Source: Hyphomicrobiaceae bacterium
Lineage (GTDB): Bacteria; Pseudomonadota; Alphaproteobacteria; Rhizobiales; Hyphomicrobiaceae
DNA length: 43,010 bases
NCBI GenBank assembly: GCA_002919265.1
Contig: PKEY01000092.1
Location: 1-43,010 of the forward strand
Direction: 5' to 3'
Shown here: positions 8,285 to 16,926 of the stretch, in pieces
How the letters are laid out: each line of letters begins with the position of its first letter
Position numbering within the stretch: position 1 is the first letter of the stretch
Program-made: the position numbers and the translations under genes
Notes under the pieces: generated by a model
The model's input: only the letters and a program-made list of their open reading frames with translations
The model's database searches: none
What the model was told of the DNA's origin: nothing

Positions 8285-9517
8285 ATGGGGCTGGATGCGG
8301 ATTGGCTCCGCCGCGCGTCGGCGTTCGCGTTTCTCGTCGTCGCGTTTGTCGTTGCTGCGTGCAGCATTCGGGGAGGCAGCGTCGATCTATCATCGAGCCC
8401 AGTCCCAACTGCTGATTCCGGTGCATCACCGGCGGCACCCCAACCTGTCAAAGTCGCCTTGCTCTTGCCCCTGACTTCGACCAGCCAAACAGAAGCAGTT
8501 GCCAACGCGATGAAGCAGGCTGCCGAGCTCGCTGTCTTCGAGCTCAACAATCCCAACTTGCAGCTCATCATCAAGGACGACGCGGGTACGTCGGAAGGCG
8601 CACAGAAGGCAGCCGAAGAGGCCATTCAGGAGGGCGCCGAGCTGATCCTTGGCCCATTGTTCGCTGCCTCGGTCCGAGCCGTTGGGCCGGTTGCGCAGCA
8701 GGCCGGCAGACCCGTGCTGGCCTTCTCAAACGACGGCCAAGTTGCAGGCAACGGCGTCTATCTGCTGGGTTTCATGCCGCAGCAGGAAGTTCGGCGCGTG
8801 GCCAACTATGCGCTCGCCCAGGGCCATCGGCGATTCGCGGCCTTCGTTTCCGAAGATGCATACGGGCAAATCGTGGAAGCAGCTTTCCGGGAAGCCGTCA
8901 CTTCTGGTGGCGGCACCATCGTGGCGGTCGAGCGCTACCCGGCAACCACCAACGCCATGGTCGCACCTGCGGAGCGCATTGTTGCGGCTATTCGGGAAGC
9001 GGACGAAGCCGGGCAGCCCATCGACGCGCTGTTCGTGCCCGGAAACCCGGAAACGCTGCCTCGACTTGGCCCTCTGTTGTCCTACGCCAATCTCGATACG
9101 AGCCGCGTGAAGCTGCTTGGAACCGGCGGCTGGGACTTGCCGAACCTGGGGCGCAACGCGGTGTTCGTGGGAGGGTGGTTTGCCTCACCTGAGCCGCGCG
9201 GTTGGAGGGACTTCTCGGAGCGCTTTGCCAGGACTTACGGGATGGCACCACCGAGGATTGCCAGCATAGCCTACGACGCCATCAGCATTGCGGCTCAGTT
9301 TGCCAACGCACCGTCGGGAGCAAGGTTTACTATCGCCAATCTTACGCGCCCGACCGGGTTCGCCGGGGTCGACGGACCAATTCGATTGCTGCCAAGTGGG
9401 CTGGCAGAACGCGGCCTCGCGGTGCTTGAGGTGCAGCCCGTCGGGGCAACCGTCATAGACCCGCCAACCGGCTTTGGCAGCCCGGTCGCTCAGCCCAGCG
9501 CGGAAAGCCTAAACTGA
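8285..9517 (+). CDS. LpoA-like penicillin-binding protein activator (periplasmic-binding-fold lipoprotein)
   Basis: A 410-residue lipoprotein: a hydrophobic signal followed by the lipobox VVAAC with Cys26 as the lipidated residue, then a short Ser/Pro linker. The rest is a type I periplasmic-binding fold of the LpoA/YraM kind: VKVALLLPLTS, AEELILGPLFAASVRAVGPV-like first lobe, and TSRVKLLGTGGWDLPNLG in the second lobe. LpoA activates the peptidoglycan synthase PBP1a in enterobacteria. This version lacks LpoA's long N-terminal TPR-like domain, so activation of a PBP is only inferred. Its place beside rsmI and yraN matches the enterobacterial yraL-yraM-yraN order and supports homology. A G-rich ribosome site precedes the ATG. 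Confidence 0.85.
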   Translation: MGLDADWLRRASAFAFLVVAFVVAACSIRGGSVDLSSSPVPTADSGASPAAPQPVKVALLLPLTSTSQTEAVANAMKQAAELAVFELNNPNLQLIIKDDAGTSEGAQKAAEEAIQEGAELILGPLFAASVRAVGPVAQQAGRPVLAFSNDGQVAGNGVYLLGFMPQQEVRRVANYALAQGHRRFAAFVSEDAYGQIVEAAFREAVTSGGGTIVAVERYPATTNAMVAPAERIVAAIREADEAGQPIDALFVPGNPETLPRLGPLLSYANLDTSRVKLLGTGGWDLPNLGRNAVFVGGWFASPEPRGWRDFSERFARTYGMAPPRIASIAYDAISIAAQFANAPSGARFTIANLTRPTGFAGVDGPIRLLPSGLAERGLAVLEVQPVGATVIDPPTGFGSPVAQPSAESLN

Positions 9518-9625
9518 ACGCAGGAATATCGATTGGAATACCACTCTCGCGATCTGAGCGTTTGTCCTGCGACGCTCCTCTGGTAAGCCAACCGAAACAC
9601 GTTCATTTCCTCACCCAGCGGGCCC

Positions 9626-10570
9626 ATGACCTCCATCCTGACCATCGTCACTCCTGTCTTCGGCATCATGCTGGCCGGCTGGCTCACGGAGCGGTTTCGC
9701 TATTTGCCGGAAGGCTCGGCCAAGATCATCGCGCAGTTCAGCTTCAACGTCGCGATGCCTGCATTTCTGTTCAGGACGATGCAGGAGGTCGCCAGCCTGC
9801 CCGAGTCGCCATGGAAATTCGTCCTGGCCTACTTCGGAGGCGCCCTTTTGGTGTGGATCGCAGCGGCGGTGGCAACACGCGTGCTCCTTCGCCGAAGCGC
9901 TGCCGATGGAGCGGCGGTGTCCATGGCTTCGTGCTTCGGCAACACCGTCATGCTCGGGGTGCCACTGGCCCTGACTGCCTTCGGCCCTGCGGCTGCGGCT
10001 CCCGTAGGCATCCTCGTGTCTCTCGACTCTCTGGTTCTCTGGGTGATGGGAACACTGCACATCGAATGGGCAAATCGACGGGATCGGGCCTCGTCCCTCC
10101 TGATCGCCGTCGGCGGGGTCGTACTCGACCTCCTGCGCAATCCGGTGGTGATGGGTGTCGTGGTCGGCACGCTCTGGCGGGTTGGCGGCCTCGGTGTTCC
10201 GACGCTTATCGATCGATTTCTGGCCCTCATTGGCCAGGCCGCAGTGCCCTCCGGCTTGTTCGCGATGGGAATGTCGCTGGCGACCTACCGGATTACTGGC
10301 CAGCTACCGACACTTGCTACGATCTTCGTAGCCAAGATGATCCTGTTCCCACTGGTCGTTTTCATCCTGGCCGGACCGTTGCTAAACCTCCCGCCGGTAT
10401 GGGTGGGTGTTGCCACGCTCTTCGCGGCTATGCCGGTTGGTGCAAATGCATTTCTGTTCGCGGCGAAATATGATCGGGCTGTGGGCTCGGTTTCCGCTGC
10501 AATCGCAGTCAGCACAGTCGTGGCTGTGGCAACGGCTTCGATCGTGCTTTACCTGATGCAGATTGGCTAG
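9626..10570 (+). CDS. AEC-family (auxin efflux carrier-like) transporter
   Basis: A 314-residue inner-membrane protein with about ten predicted membrane spans and almost no loops. AEC features include the N-terminal TPVFGIMLAGWLTERF, the segment FNVAMPAFLF with its central proline, the repeat-unit SCFGNTVMLGVPLALTAFG, and near the end AMPVGANAFLFA. The family exports small organic acids (malate, malonate, auxin in plants); the substrate cannot be told from sequence. It follows the lipoprotein gene by 108 bases on the same strand; co-transcription is possible but no functional link is evident. Confidence 0.9.
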   Translation: MTSILTIVTPVFGIMLAGWLTERFRYLPEGSAKIIAQFSFNVAMPAFLFRTMQEVASLPESPWKFVLAYFGGALLVWIAAAVATRVLLRRSAADGAAVSMASCFGNTVMLGVPLALTAFGPAAAAPVGILVSLDSLVLWVMGTLHIEWANRRDRASSLLIAVGGVVLDLLRNPVVMGVVVGTLWRVGGLGVPTLIDRFLALIGQAAVPSGLFAMGMSLATYRITGQLPTLATIFVAKMILFPLVVFILAGPLLNLPPVWVGVATLFAAMPVGANAFLFAAKYDRAVGSVSAAIAVSTVVAVATASIVLYLMQIG

Positions 10571-10681
10571 GAAGAGCCGCGGCGAGAGACCGAAAAATAA
10601 CTTCAAATTCAGTAAGGCGAGCGATCGCCCGATAAAGTGTGATAGCCTCAGCCAAGTGGTCGACCCCACCCCGGAGGCGTC

Positions 10682-10966
10682 ATGAACATCACACTGGCGC
10701 AAATCGTCGTCTGGCTAATCATCGGACTTATCGGTGGCACCATTGCCGGCATTGTTGTCAAATGGCAGCGCACCGGGTTCGGATTCTGGGCCAACTTCGG
10801 TATTGGCCTCGTCGGCGCGCTTGTGGGCGGCCTGATATTTCGGATTTTCAATCTGCTGCCCGACCTTGAGCAAATTGCAATATCATTGCGGGACGTAGCA
10901 GCTGCCACCGTAGGATCCCTTATCTTCTTGGTCGCTTTGTGGATCTGGCAGCACTTTTCACGGTGA
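10682..10966 (+). CDS. Small GlsB/YeaQ/YmgE-type stress-response membrane protein
   Basis: A 94-residue, three-span membrane protein. The glycine pattern IGLIGGTIAGIVVK, then GFGFWANFGIGLVGALVGGLIF, is typical of the YeaQ/YmgE/GlsB (transglycosylase-associated) family, whose members are induced by stress but whose biochemical role is unknown. An excellent ribosome site (CCGGAGG) lies six bases before the ATG. The third span (residues 73-90) is followed by a short basic end. The gene stands alone between the AEC transporter and a long A+T-richer gap. Confidence 0.83.
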   Translation: MNITLAQIVVWLIIGLIGGTIAGIVVKWQRTGFGFWANFGIGLVGALVGGLIFRIFNLLPDLEQIAISLRDVAAATVGSLIFLVALWIWQHFSR

Positions 10967-11328
10967 CGGTTCAATAAGCTTCGGAATGCTGCGATTATTG
11001 ATAATTTCTCCGCCTATCTCTCTCCGCGACAACTGCAGACCACAAAAAAGTCAATTATTTTAACGACTTATTTCGCCTCAGCCGTTCTCACCTTGCCCCT
11101 CGACCATTCACCATTAAACTGACAATCGTGTCCTGTTTGTATTGAACGCAGAGAATTCGTGACAGACAGATCGCCTCCCAGGACAATGGGGGAACTGCGC
11201 AGGAGCTTATCAATTGGTTCGCGAAAAACTAAAAGCACAGCTCGCTTGCGTTGCTGTGCCGCGCGACCTTTCCCGCACCGTTGTTGCGTCCTGCCCAAAT
11301 AACGGAGCACAAGGCACGGCTAACTTAG
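10967..11328. other. Intergenic gap upstream of the sensor kinase; no gene seen
   Basis: This gap is richer in A and T than its surroundings, especially 10990-11075. No convincing coding sequence is present: the 80-codon frame on the minus strand has no recognisable start, motif or amphipathic pattern. A short interrupted repeat AAGTC (11048-11052) and GACTT (11065-11069) flanks an A+T-rich core. The kinase promoter probably lies here, but no clear -35/-10 pair could be fixed. Confidence 0.6.
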
Positions 11329-13095
11329 ATGGAGCGGGCAGAGCAGTTGCAGCAGAAAGAGGAAAATAGGCACGCGAGCGAGGCGAATTCGGACCGTTCC
11401 AAGCGGTCTGGCACGCGCGATTACTCGATATCAACCCTCCTAAGTCTCGTTGCGCTCGCTTCAATATTGCCACTTCTTCTGCTCGGCATAATTGGCCTGG
11501 CCCAGTACGTCGCTCAACAGCGCGCCGCGCAAATCGACCAGCTGACGCGATCCGCCGCAACTTTGACCAACGCTATCGATCGCGAGATCAGAGGGTATTT
11601 CGACATCGCCGAGGTTATCGCGGCTTCACGCTTCTTGCAGGAAGGGGATCTCGTCGCGTTCGGCAGATTGGCGCGAGATTCGGCTACAAAGGCGCGCGGG
11701 CATATCGTCTTGATCGACCGATCGGGGCAGCAGCTCGTCAACACGCGTACGAGCTCCGACATCGATCTCCCGGTGACGGAGGACATCGAAAGTCTGCGCC
11801 GCGTTGTGCAAACCGGCAAGCCGATTACGGGCGACCTTTTCAAAGGTGCCATCTCCAATCTGGTGCTCTTCGTCGTGCGCGTTCCGGTATTTGTGAATGG
11901 AGACGTCCGGTACGTCCTTTCCTTCGAGCCTGACCCGGAGGCCATCTATAAGATTGTTCAACAAACCTTCCTTCCCGAGGGCTGGATGGCTGCAGTGCTC
12001 GACGGGAAGGGCCGGATGGTTGCGCGCTCCCGGCAACACAACGAGCTGTACGGCAAGCCGGTGTCACCCGAATTTCGAGCCCGGTTGACAGGAGATGCGG
12101 GTCTGCTCGACAGCCGGGATTTCGGAGGCGAGGAGGTTCTCACGCGGTATCAGCGGAGCCAGACCGCAGACTGGTACGTTTTGATGTGGGCCCCGAAAGC
12201 GGTCCTCGATAAACCCCTCCACAACTCCGTTCTGCTGGCCATAGCCCTGGTTTCCCTGACGGTCGTCGCGTCGATTGCGGCCGGGTTCCTTGCTGGCCGC
12301 GTGGTTGCTGAACCCGTTCAACAACTCCTGATCGCTGCTCGGGCCATGGGCCAAAGCAAGCCCGTCTCGTTTGAAAGGACGGTCATGCGCGAGGCCAACG
12401 TTGTCGGCCAAACCTTGATGGAAGCAGCCCGCAACATTGCCTCTCGGGAGCAAGCCTTGCGAAAGAGCGAACTGCACACGCGTTTCGTGATGCGGGAGCT
12501 TTCGCACCGCTCGAAGAACTTGCTCGCCGTTATTCAAGCCATCGCGCGGCAGACCAGCCGTTCGACGACGGATGTCAACGAATTCAACGCACTTCTGGGT
12601 GAGCGTCTTTCGAGCCTCGGAAAATCGCAGGACCTGCTCGTTCAGCAGAACTGGCAGGGCGTGTCCATCAATGATCTGATAGCCGTTCAACTTAAAGCGT
12701 TTATCGATGCCGCCGAGCCGCGCGTGTCCACCAGCGGCCCGCCCGTAACCGTGAATGCGGAAGCCGCCCAGAATATCGGGATGGCTCTTCACGAATTGGC
12801 GACGAACGCATCAAAACACGGCGCCCTGTCGGTCCCGAAGGGACATGTCTTTATCACCTGGGAGTGGCATGAGCCTCAGCCCGGCGAACGCCACCTGCGG
12901 CTGCGCTGGAGCGAGAGCGGCGGTCCGCCAGTCAAACCGCCGGAACGAAAAGGCTTCGGCCATGCCGTTGTCGAACGCCTCGTTGCGGCGAGCTTGCGGG
13001 GCAAAGCCACTCTCGACTGGCGGTGCGAAGGCGTGGTTTGGACGCTTGACGTGCCGGAGAGCAGCCTGGCCGAACGCACGCTCGACCCTGCTTGA
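11329..13095 (+). CDS. HWE-family sensor histidine kinase with extracytoplasmic Cache-type domain
   Basis: A 588-residue membrane kinase. Order: a basic cytoplasmic start, TM1 at about 36-60, a periplasmic domain of about 230 residues that resembles a double-Cache (dCache) sensor, TM2 at about 301-324, a HAMP-like linker, and an HWE kinase core. The phospho-acceptor is His393 in ELSHRSKNLLAVIQAIARQT. The N-box is HELATNASKHGAL at 488-500, the W-x-E signature is WSES (Trp527, Glu529), and the G-box is GFGHAVVERL. HWE kinases in alphaproteobacteria often feed the PhyR general stress pathway or light and chemosensory responses. No response regulator is adjacent, so this kinase is an orphan and its ligand is unknown. 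Confidence 0.93.
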   Translation: MERAEQLQQKEENRHASEANSDRSKRSGTRDYSISTLLSLVALASILPLLLLGIIGLAQYVAQQRAAQIDQLTRSAATLTNAIDREIRGYFDIAEVIAASRFLQEGDLVAFGRLARDSATKARGHIVLIDRSGQQLVNTRTSSDIDLPVTEDIESLRRVVQTGKPITGDLFKGAISNLVLFVVRVPVFVNGDVRYVLSFEPDPEAIYKIVQQTFLPEGWMAAVLDGKGRMVARSRQHNELYGKPVSPEFRARLTGDAGLLDSRDFGGEEVLTRYQRSQTADWYVLMWAPKAVLDKPLHNSVLLAIALVSLTVVASIAAGFLAGRVVAEPVQQLLIAARAMGQSKPVSFERTVMREANVVGQTLMEAARNIASREQALRKSELHTRFVMRELSHRSKNLLAVIQAIARQTSRSTTDVNEFNALLGERLSSLGKSQDLLVQQNWQGVSINDLIAVQLKAFIDAAEPRVSTSGPPVTVNAEAAQNIGMALHELATNASKHGALSVPKGHVFITWEWHEPQPGERHLRLRWSESGGPPVKPPERKGFGHAVVERLVAASLRGKATLDWRCEGVVWTLDVPESSLAERTLDPA

Positions 13096-13104
13096 GATTG
13101 TTCC

Positions 13105-13159
13105 CGATGTTACTTGTTGCGTATAGGCCACGATGTTACACGTGCGATGCGCCACGTGT
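13105..13159. promoter_or_regulatory. Direct repeat and dyad upstream of the RNase D-like gene
   Basis: CGATGTTAC occurs twice (13105-13113 and 13131-13139), 26 bases apart. Overlapping the second copy is a perfect 7-bp inverted repeat, ACACGTG (13138-13144) and CACGTGT (13153-13159), with an 8-base spacer. Each arm contains CACGTG. It lies 69 bases before the downstream ATG and could be an operator, or an RNA hairpin after the kinase gene. Confidence 0.4.
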
Positions 13160-13227
13160 GGAAGTGGCGGATAGCAATCGTCAGCAGACCAGCGCTATTC
13201 GCTCAGCAGTCAGCAGGTGAACGGTCT

Positions 13228-13848
13228 ATGGCTAATCCGCGCATCGAGCTTCACAAGGGTGACCTCCCGGCCGGACTGAACTTTGGTCCTGCAGTTGCTG
13301 TCGACACGGAAACGCTGGGGCTGAAACCGAGCCGCGATCGCCTCTGCCTCGTACAACTCTCGGCCGGCGACAATACGGCTCATCTCGTCCAGTTCGCTGC
13401 TGACCGATATGAGGCCCCTCGGCTCAAGGCCCTTCTCGCCGACCCCTCGGTGCTCAAGATTTTTCACTACGCGCGGTTCGACGTCGCCGTGCTGAAGGCC
13501 TACCTGGGCGTGGACACAAAGCCGATCTACTGCACCAAGATCGCCTCCAAGCTCGTCCGCACCTACACCGATCGGCACGGCCTCAAAGACCTAGCCAGCG
13601 AACTGCTGGGGGTTGAGCTCTCCAAGCAACAGCAGTCCTCGGATTGGGGCGCCGCTGAACTCACACAGCAGCAGCTCAACTACGCCGCTTCTGACGTGTT
13701 GCATTTGCACGCCATCAAAGCCCGCCTAGACGCGATGCTCGCACGCGAGAACCGGACGGCGTTGGCGCAAGCCTGCTTCGACTTCCTGCCCACCCGCGCT
13801 GAGCTGGACCTTCTGGGTTACGACGACGTCGACATTTTTGCTCATTAA
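13228..13848 (+). CDS. rnd: RNase D-like 3'-5' exonuclease (DEDDy)
   Basis: A 206-residue DnaQ-like exonuclease domain. All DEDDy catalytic residues are seen: Asp26 and Glu28 in VDTETLG, Asp85 in FHYARFDVAVL, and Tyr152 with Asp156 in NYAASDVLHLHAI. Full-length RNase D (about 375-385 residues) has two further HRDC domains, absent here. This is therefore the short, domain-only form common in alphaproteobacteria. It probably trims structured RNA or tRNA 3' ends; DNA activity is also possible. The ATG has AGGTGA upstream. Further upstream in-frame codons lack conservation and a ribosome site. Confidence 0.9.
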   Translation: MANPRIELHKGDLPAGLNFGPAVAVDTETLGLKPSRDRLCLVQLSAGDNTAHLVQFAADRYEAPRLKALLADPSVLKIFHYARFDVAVLKAYLGVDTKPIYCTKIASKLVRTYTDRHGLKDLASELLGVELSKQQQSSDWGAAELTQQQLNYAASDVLHLHAIKARLDAMLARENRTALAQACFDFLPTRAELDLLGYDDVDIFAH

Positions 13849-13983
13849 GGTGGGGAAATCTTAGAAGCGAAGAGATCAGGACGTTGGCCGGGTTGAGATG
13901 TACTTGCGACCGGTCCCATTCTCTCCGTAATTTCCGGTCAGAATCAGGCGAAGCACGGATCAGTCATCCCCAGAGCCGCACCT

Positions 13984-15963
13984 ATGGCCCTCGCGACCGA
14001 AAGCAGCGGCCGGCTCTCGTCGGTCGAGCCGTCGCCCATGGCCTGGAGCACGGGCGATGGGGACCGTTCGCGCGCGTTCGAGGAAGCCCGTCGGCATAGC
14101 CGCATTGTCAGCTGGCTCAAGGTGATCCTTCCTGTCTGCGCACTTGCCGTGCTCAGCAGCTATGGATTCTCCGTCCAGCGATCAATTCCCGTCGGCAACG
14201 GGAAGATCGAGCTTGGCCCTGTCTCCTTCTCGACAGAGGTCCTTACCATGCACAACCCTCGTTACGAGGGTTACGGCAAGGATGGCAGCCGGTTTCTTGT
14301 AACCGCCAAGACGGCCGAGCAGGATATCGGGCAAGATGGGCCGATCCGGCTCAATGCCATCGAGGGCAGCATCGTCCAACCGAACAAGGTAGAGACGACG
14401 CTTACAGCCACGCGCGGACTGTTCGACACGGACAGCAACGAGCTCGAGCTTCTCGACTCGATAGAGATTAAGTCCAGCGAAGGGATGGTCGCGCGGCTCA
14501 CGCGCGCCAAAGCGTTCCTCAAGGACGCGAAAATCGTCTCCGAGGAGCCGGTGAGCGTCGCCATGCCCACCGGCACGCTGAATGGCAGATCGATGGTTCT
14601 ACTTCAGCGGTCGCGGGAGGCGACGTTCTCAGGCGGTGTTGAAGCGCGCTTCAAGCCCAACGCCCGAGCCGATGAGGCTCAGCAGTCGACGGCGAGGCTG
14701 ATCGGCAACAGCGATGCGCCAATCGTGATCACTGCTCCGGTACTGACCATCTATGATGCGCGCAAAACAGCTGTTTTTTCCGGAGATGTACGGGTTGAAC
14801 AGGCTGACGCCGTGATGACCACCCGCACTTTGGAAGTTGCATATGATGGCGACAACGGTAGCAATACCTCTCAACTCCCAACAGCTGGCGGTAGCCGAAT
14901 CAATCGGATCTTCGCGCGTGACAATGTCGTTCTGACGCGGGGAGATGATCGGGTCACAAGCGCCGTTGCTGAGTTCAACCCCTCGGCTGAAACGGCGGTC
15001 CTGGCCGGAGGAGTTGCATTCTCATCGGGTGCCAACCGGCAGGCTCTGGCTGACCGCGCTGATCTCGATCTCAAGGCTGAAACTGCCCTTCTGACCGGCA
15101 ATGTGGTCGTCTCTCAGGACGAAAACATGCTGACTGGCCGGCGGCTGTTCGTTGATCAGAAGAACGCGACAATGCAGCTCTCCTCACCGGCCACAGAAGG
15201 TGCAGGAGCCGGTCGCATCACGGCCAAGTTCCGATCCAACACATCGTCCGGGCGCCGACAGACCGCAACAGCTGCCAACAGCAATGCCTGGCAGTTCCAG
15301 ACTGATCCCAACGCGCCGGTGGCAATCGAGGCGGATGTCCTAGACGTGGACGATAAGGCCAAGTCGGCCACGTTCCGGGGTGACGTGGTGGTCACCCAAG
15401 GAGATTTCATTATCCGTACTCCCGAGCTCGTCGCCACGTACGCGGGGCAGGCCACCGCCAACCTGATGCAACCGTCAGCGCCAGAAGCCCGATCGCAGAG
15501 CACGCAGCTTCAAAGGGTCCAGGCGCGCAGAAGGGTCGTCATCACGTCGAAGGATGATCAGACGGCGACCGGAGACTGGGCGGACTTCGACGTCAAGACC
15601 AACACGGTGGTGCTGGGCGGGAACGTGACCCTGACGCAGGGTCGCAATGTGGTGCGCGGTCCGCGTCTCGTCATTGACATGACGACCGGACTAAGCCGAA
15701 TGGAAACTGGCCGGAACGGCGCCCAGACAGCCGGTAGCGGCACAGACGCGCCCGGGAAGAAAGGCGTAGCGACAGGCGATTGCGGTGGACGCATGTGCGC
15801 CGTCTTCTATCCTGAGGACATCAAGGCACTTGCGCAGCGTAAAGCCAGGAACGCTCCAGCTGCCGGTAACACCAAGAAGGAATCCGCCGCTCCAGATCGG
15901 AGAGTCCAAGGCGAGGCTGCCTCGAGCTGGTCCTCCACGACGATACGGTCGACGGAAGAATGA
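13984..15963 (+). CDS. lptC: Fused LptC-LptA lipopolysaccharide-export bridge protein
   Basis: A 659-residue single protein joining what are normally separate lptC and lptA products. Residues 43-62 form one membrane anchor after a basic, cytoplasmic start (RRHSRIVSWLKVILP). Residues 65-225 match LptC (GKIELGPVSFSTEVLTMHNPRY, then FLVTAKTAEQD). Residues 245-400 form an OstA/LptA-like beta-jellyroll (APIVITAPVLTIYDARKTAV, and FARDNVVLTRGDDRV). Residues 443-575 form a second, canonical LptA unit (APVAIEADVLDVDDKAKSAT, TATGDWADFDVKTNTVVLGG, then NVVRGPRLVIDMTTG). A low-complexity tail with two cysteines follows. LptC takes LPS from LptB2FG and LptA carries it across the periplasm. lptB follows after 52 bases. 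The ATG at 13984 is kept, though its ribosome site is weak. Confidence 0.88.
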   Translation: MALATESSGRLSSVEPSPMAWSTGDGDRSRAFEEARRHSRIVSWLKVILPVCALAVLSSYGFSVQRSIPVGNGKIELGPVSFSTEVLTMHNPRYEGYGKDGSRFLVTAKTAEQDIGQDGPIRLNAIEGSIVQPNKVETTLTATRGLFDTDSNELELLDSIEIKSSEGMVARLTRAKAFLKDAKIVSEEPVSVAMPTGTLNGRSMVLLQRSREATFSGGVEARFKPNARADEAQQSTARLIGNSDAPIVITAPVLTIYDARKTAVFSGDVRVEQADAVMTTRTLEVAYDGDNGSNTSQLPTAGGSRINRIFARDNVVLTRGDDRVTSAVAEFNPSAETAVLAGGVAFSSGANRQALADRADLDLKAETALLTGNVVVSQDENMLTGRRLFVDQKNATMQLSSPATEGAGAGRITAKFRSNTSSGRRQTATAANSNAWQFQTDPNAPVAIEADVLDVDDKAKSATFRGDVVVTQGDFIIRTPELVATYAGQATANLMQPSAPEARSQSTQLQRVQARRRVVITSKDDQTATGDWADFDVKTNTVVLGGNVTLTQGRNVVRGPRLVIDMTTGLSRMETGRNGAQTAGSGTDAPGKKGVATGDCGGRMCAVFYPEDIKALAQRKARNAPAAGNTKKESAAPDRRVQGEAASSWSSTTIRSTEE

Positions 15964-16015
15964 TCCTGCCGCACACTGCCTCTCAGCCGACGCCCGCAAT
16001 CAGGATTAGCACGCC

Positions 16016-16864
16016 GTGAAGCTCTTTACGTTCGGTCGAAAGCGCAACGGACACGACGCGCAGCCCAATGGCGGGTACCCCTCGCACGAGGATGATTCGG
16101 ACACATACGGATACTCCGACGGCAGCCCGCAGCCGTACGCCGCCGAAGGCTGGTTAACTGTCCATAACGTCGAGAAGTCGTACCGCAATCGCAAGGTCGT
16201 CCGGGGCGTCAGTCTGGCGGTGGGACGCGGCGAGGCTGTCGGGCTTCTTGGGCCCAATGGTGCGGGTAAGACAACCGTCTTTTACATGATCACAGGCCTC
16301 GTCCCCGCAGACGCGGGAGCGATCTACATCGACGGGCATGACGCCACGCACCTGCCGATGTACCGCCGTGCGCGGTTGGGAATTGGCTACCTTCCCCAGG
16401 AAGCCTCGATCTTCCGGGGTCTGACCGTCGAGCAGAATATCATGGCCGTGCTCGAGCTCGTCGAGCCGAACCGGAAGAAGCGCCAGGAAAAGCTCGACAG
16501 CCTGCTGGAAGAGTTCAACATCGCCCGGTTGAGGAAGTCGCCTTCTATTGCCTTGTCGGGCGGTGAGCGGCGCCGTTGTGAAATCGCCCGCGCCCTTGCC
16601 AGCGGCCCCTCTTACATGCTCCTCGACGAGCCATTTGCCGGCATCGACCCCATCGCCGTGGGAGACATTCAGGAGCTGGTTCGCCACTTGACCCAGCGGG
16701 GGATTGGCGTACTCATCACGGACCATAATGTCCGCGAGACTCTAAGCCTTATCGACCGAGCCTATATCATCTATGACGGACAAGTCCTCACCCAGGGGTC
16801 ACCGGAAGAGATTGTAAAGAACGAGGATGTCCGGCGGGTTTATCTGGGAGATATGTTTAGTTAA
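16016..16864 (+). CDS. lptB: LPS export ABC transporter ATP-binding protein LptB
   Basis: A 282-residue ABC ATPase that powers LPS extraction from the inner membrane with LptF and LptG. Walker A is GPNGAGKTT at 79-87, the signature LSGGERRR begins at 180, Walker B is YMLLDEP at 200-206, and the switch His237 lies in ITDHNVRETL. The LptB-type sequence EASIFRGLTVEQNIMAVLE is present. E. coli LptB has 241 residues; here a hydrophilic, Asp/Gly/Tyr-rich extension of about 42 residues precedes the fold. The start is a GTG, with only a moderate ribosome site (AGGA about 14 bases upstream). It sits between the LptC-LptA fusion and rpoN. Confidence 0.96.
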   Translation: MKLFTFGRKRNGHDAQPNGGYPSHEDDSDTYGYSDGSPQPYAAEGWLTVHNVEKSYRNRKVVRGVSLAVGRGEAVGLLGPNGAGKTTVFYMITGLVPADAGAIYIDGHDATHLPMYRRARLGIGYLPQEASIFRGLTVEQNIMAVLELVEPNRKKRQEKLDSLLEEFNIARLRKSPSIALSGGERRRCEIARALASGPSYMLLDEPFAGIDPIAVGDIQELVRHLTQRGIGVLITDHNVRETLSLIDRAYIIYDGQVLTQGSPEEIVKNEDVRRVYLGDMFS

Positions 16865-16926
16865 GGAGGCCCGGTATAGATGGGGCAGGGCTAGTCCAAA
16901 CTTTGGGCGGCCGAGGTAACGCGTCG

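Noticed and set aside
11191-11220. A GGAAC resembling the -35 of the alphaproteobacterial EcfG stress sigma factor, with a GTT downstream
   Set aside because: The gap between GGAAC and GTT is about 21 bases, not the 16-17 typical of EcfG promoters, so I do not call it.
11068-11310. An 80-codon frame on the minus strand before the kinase
   Set aside because: No recognisable motif, weak start context, and composition typical of chance frames in G+C-rich DNA.
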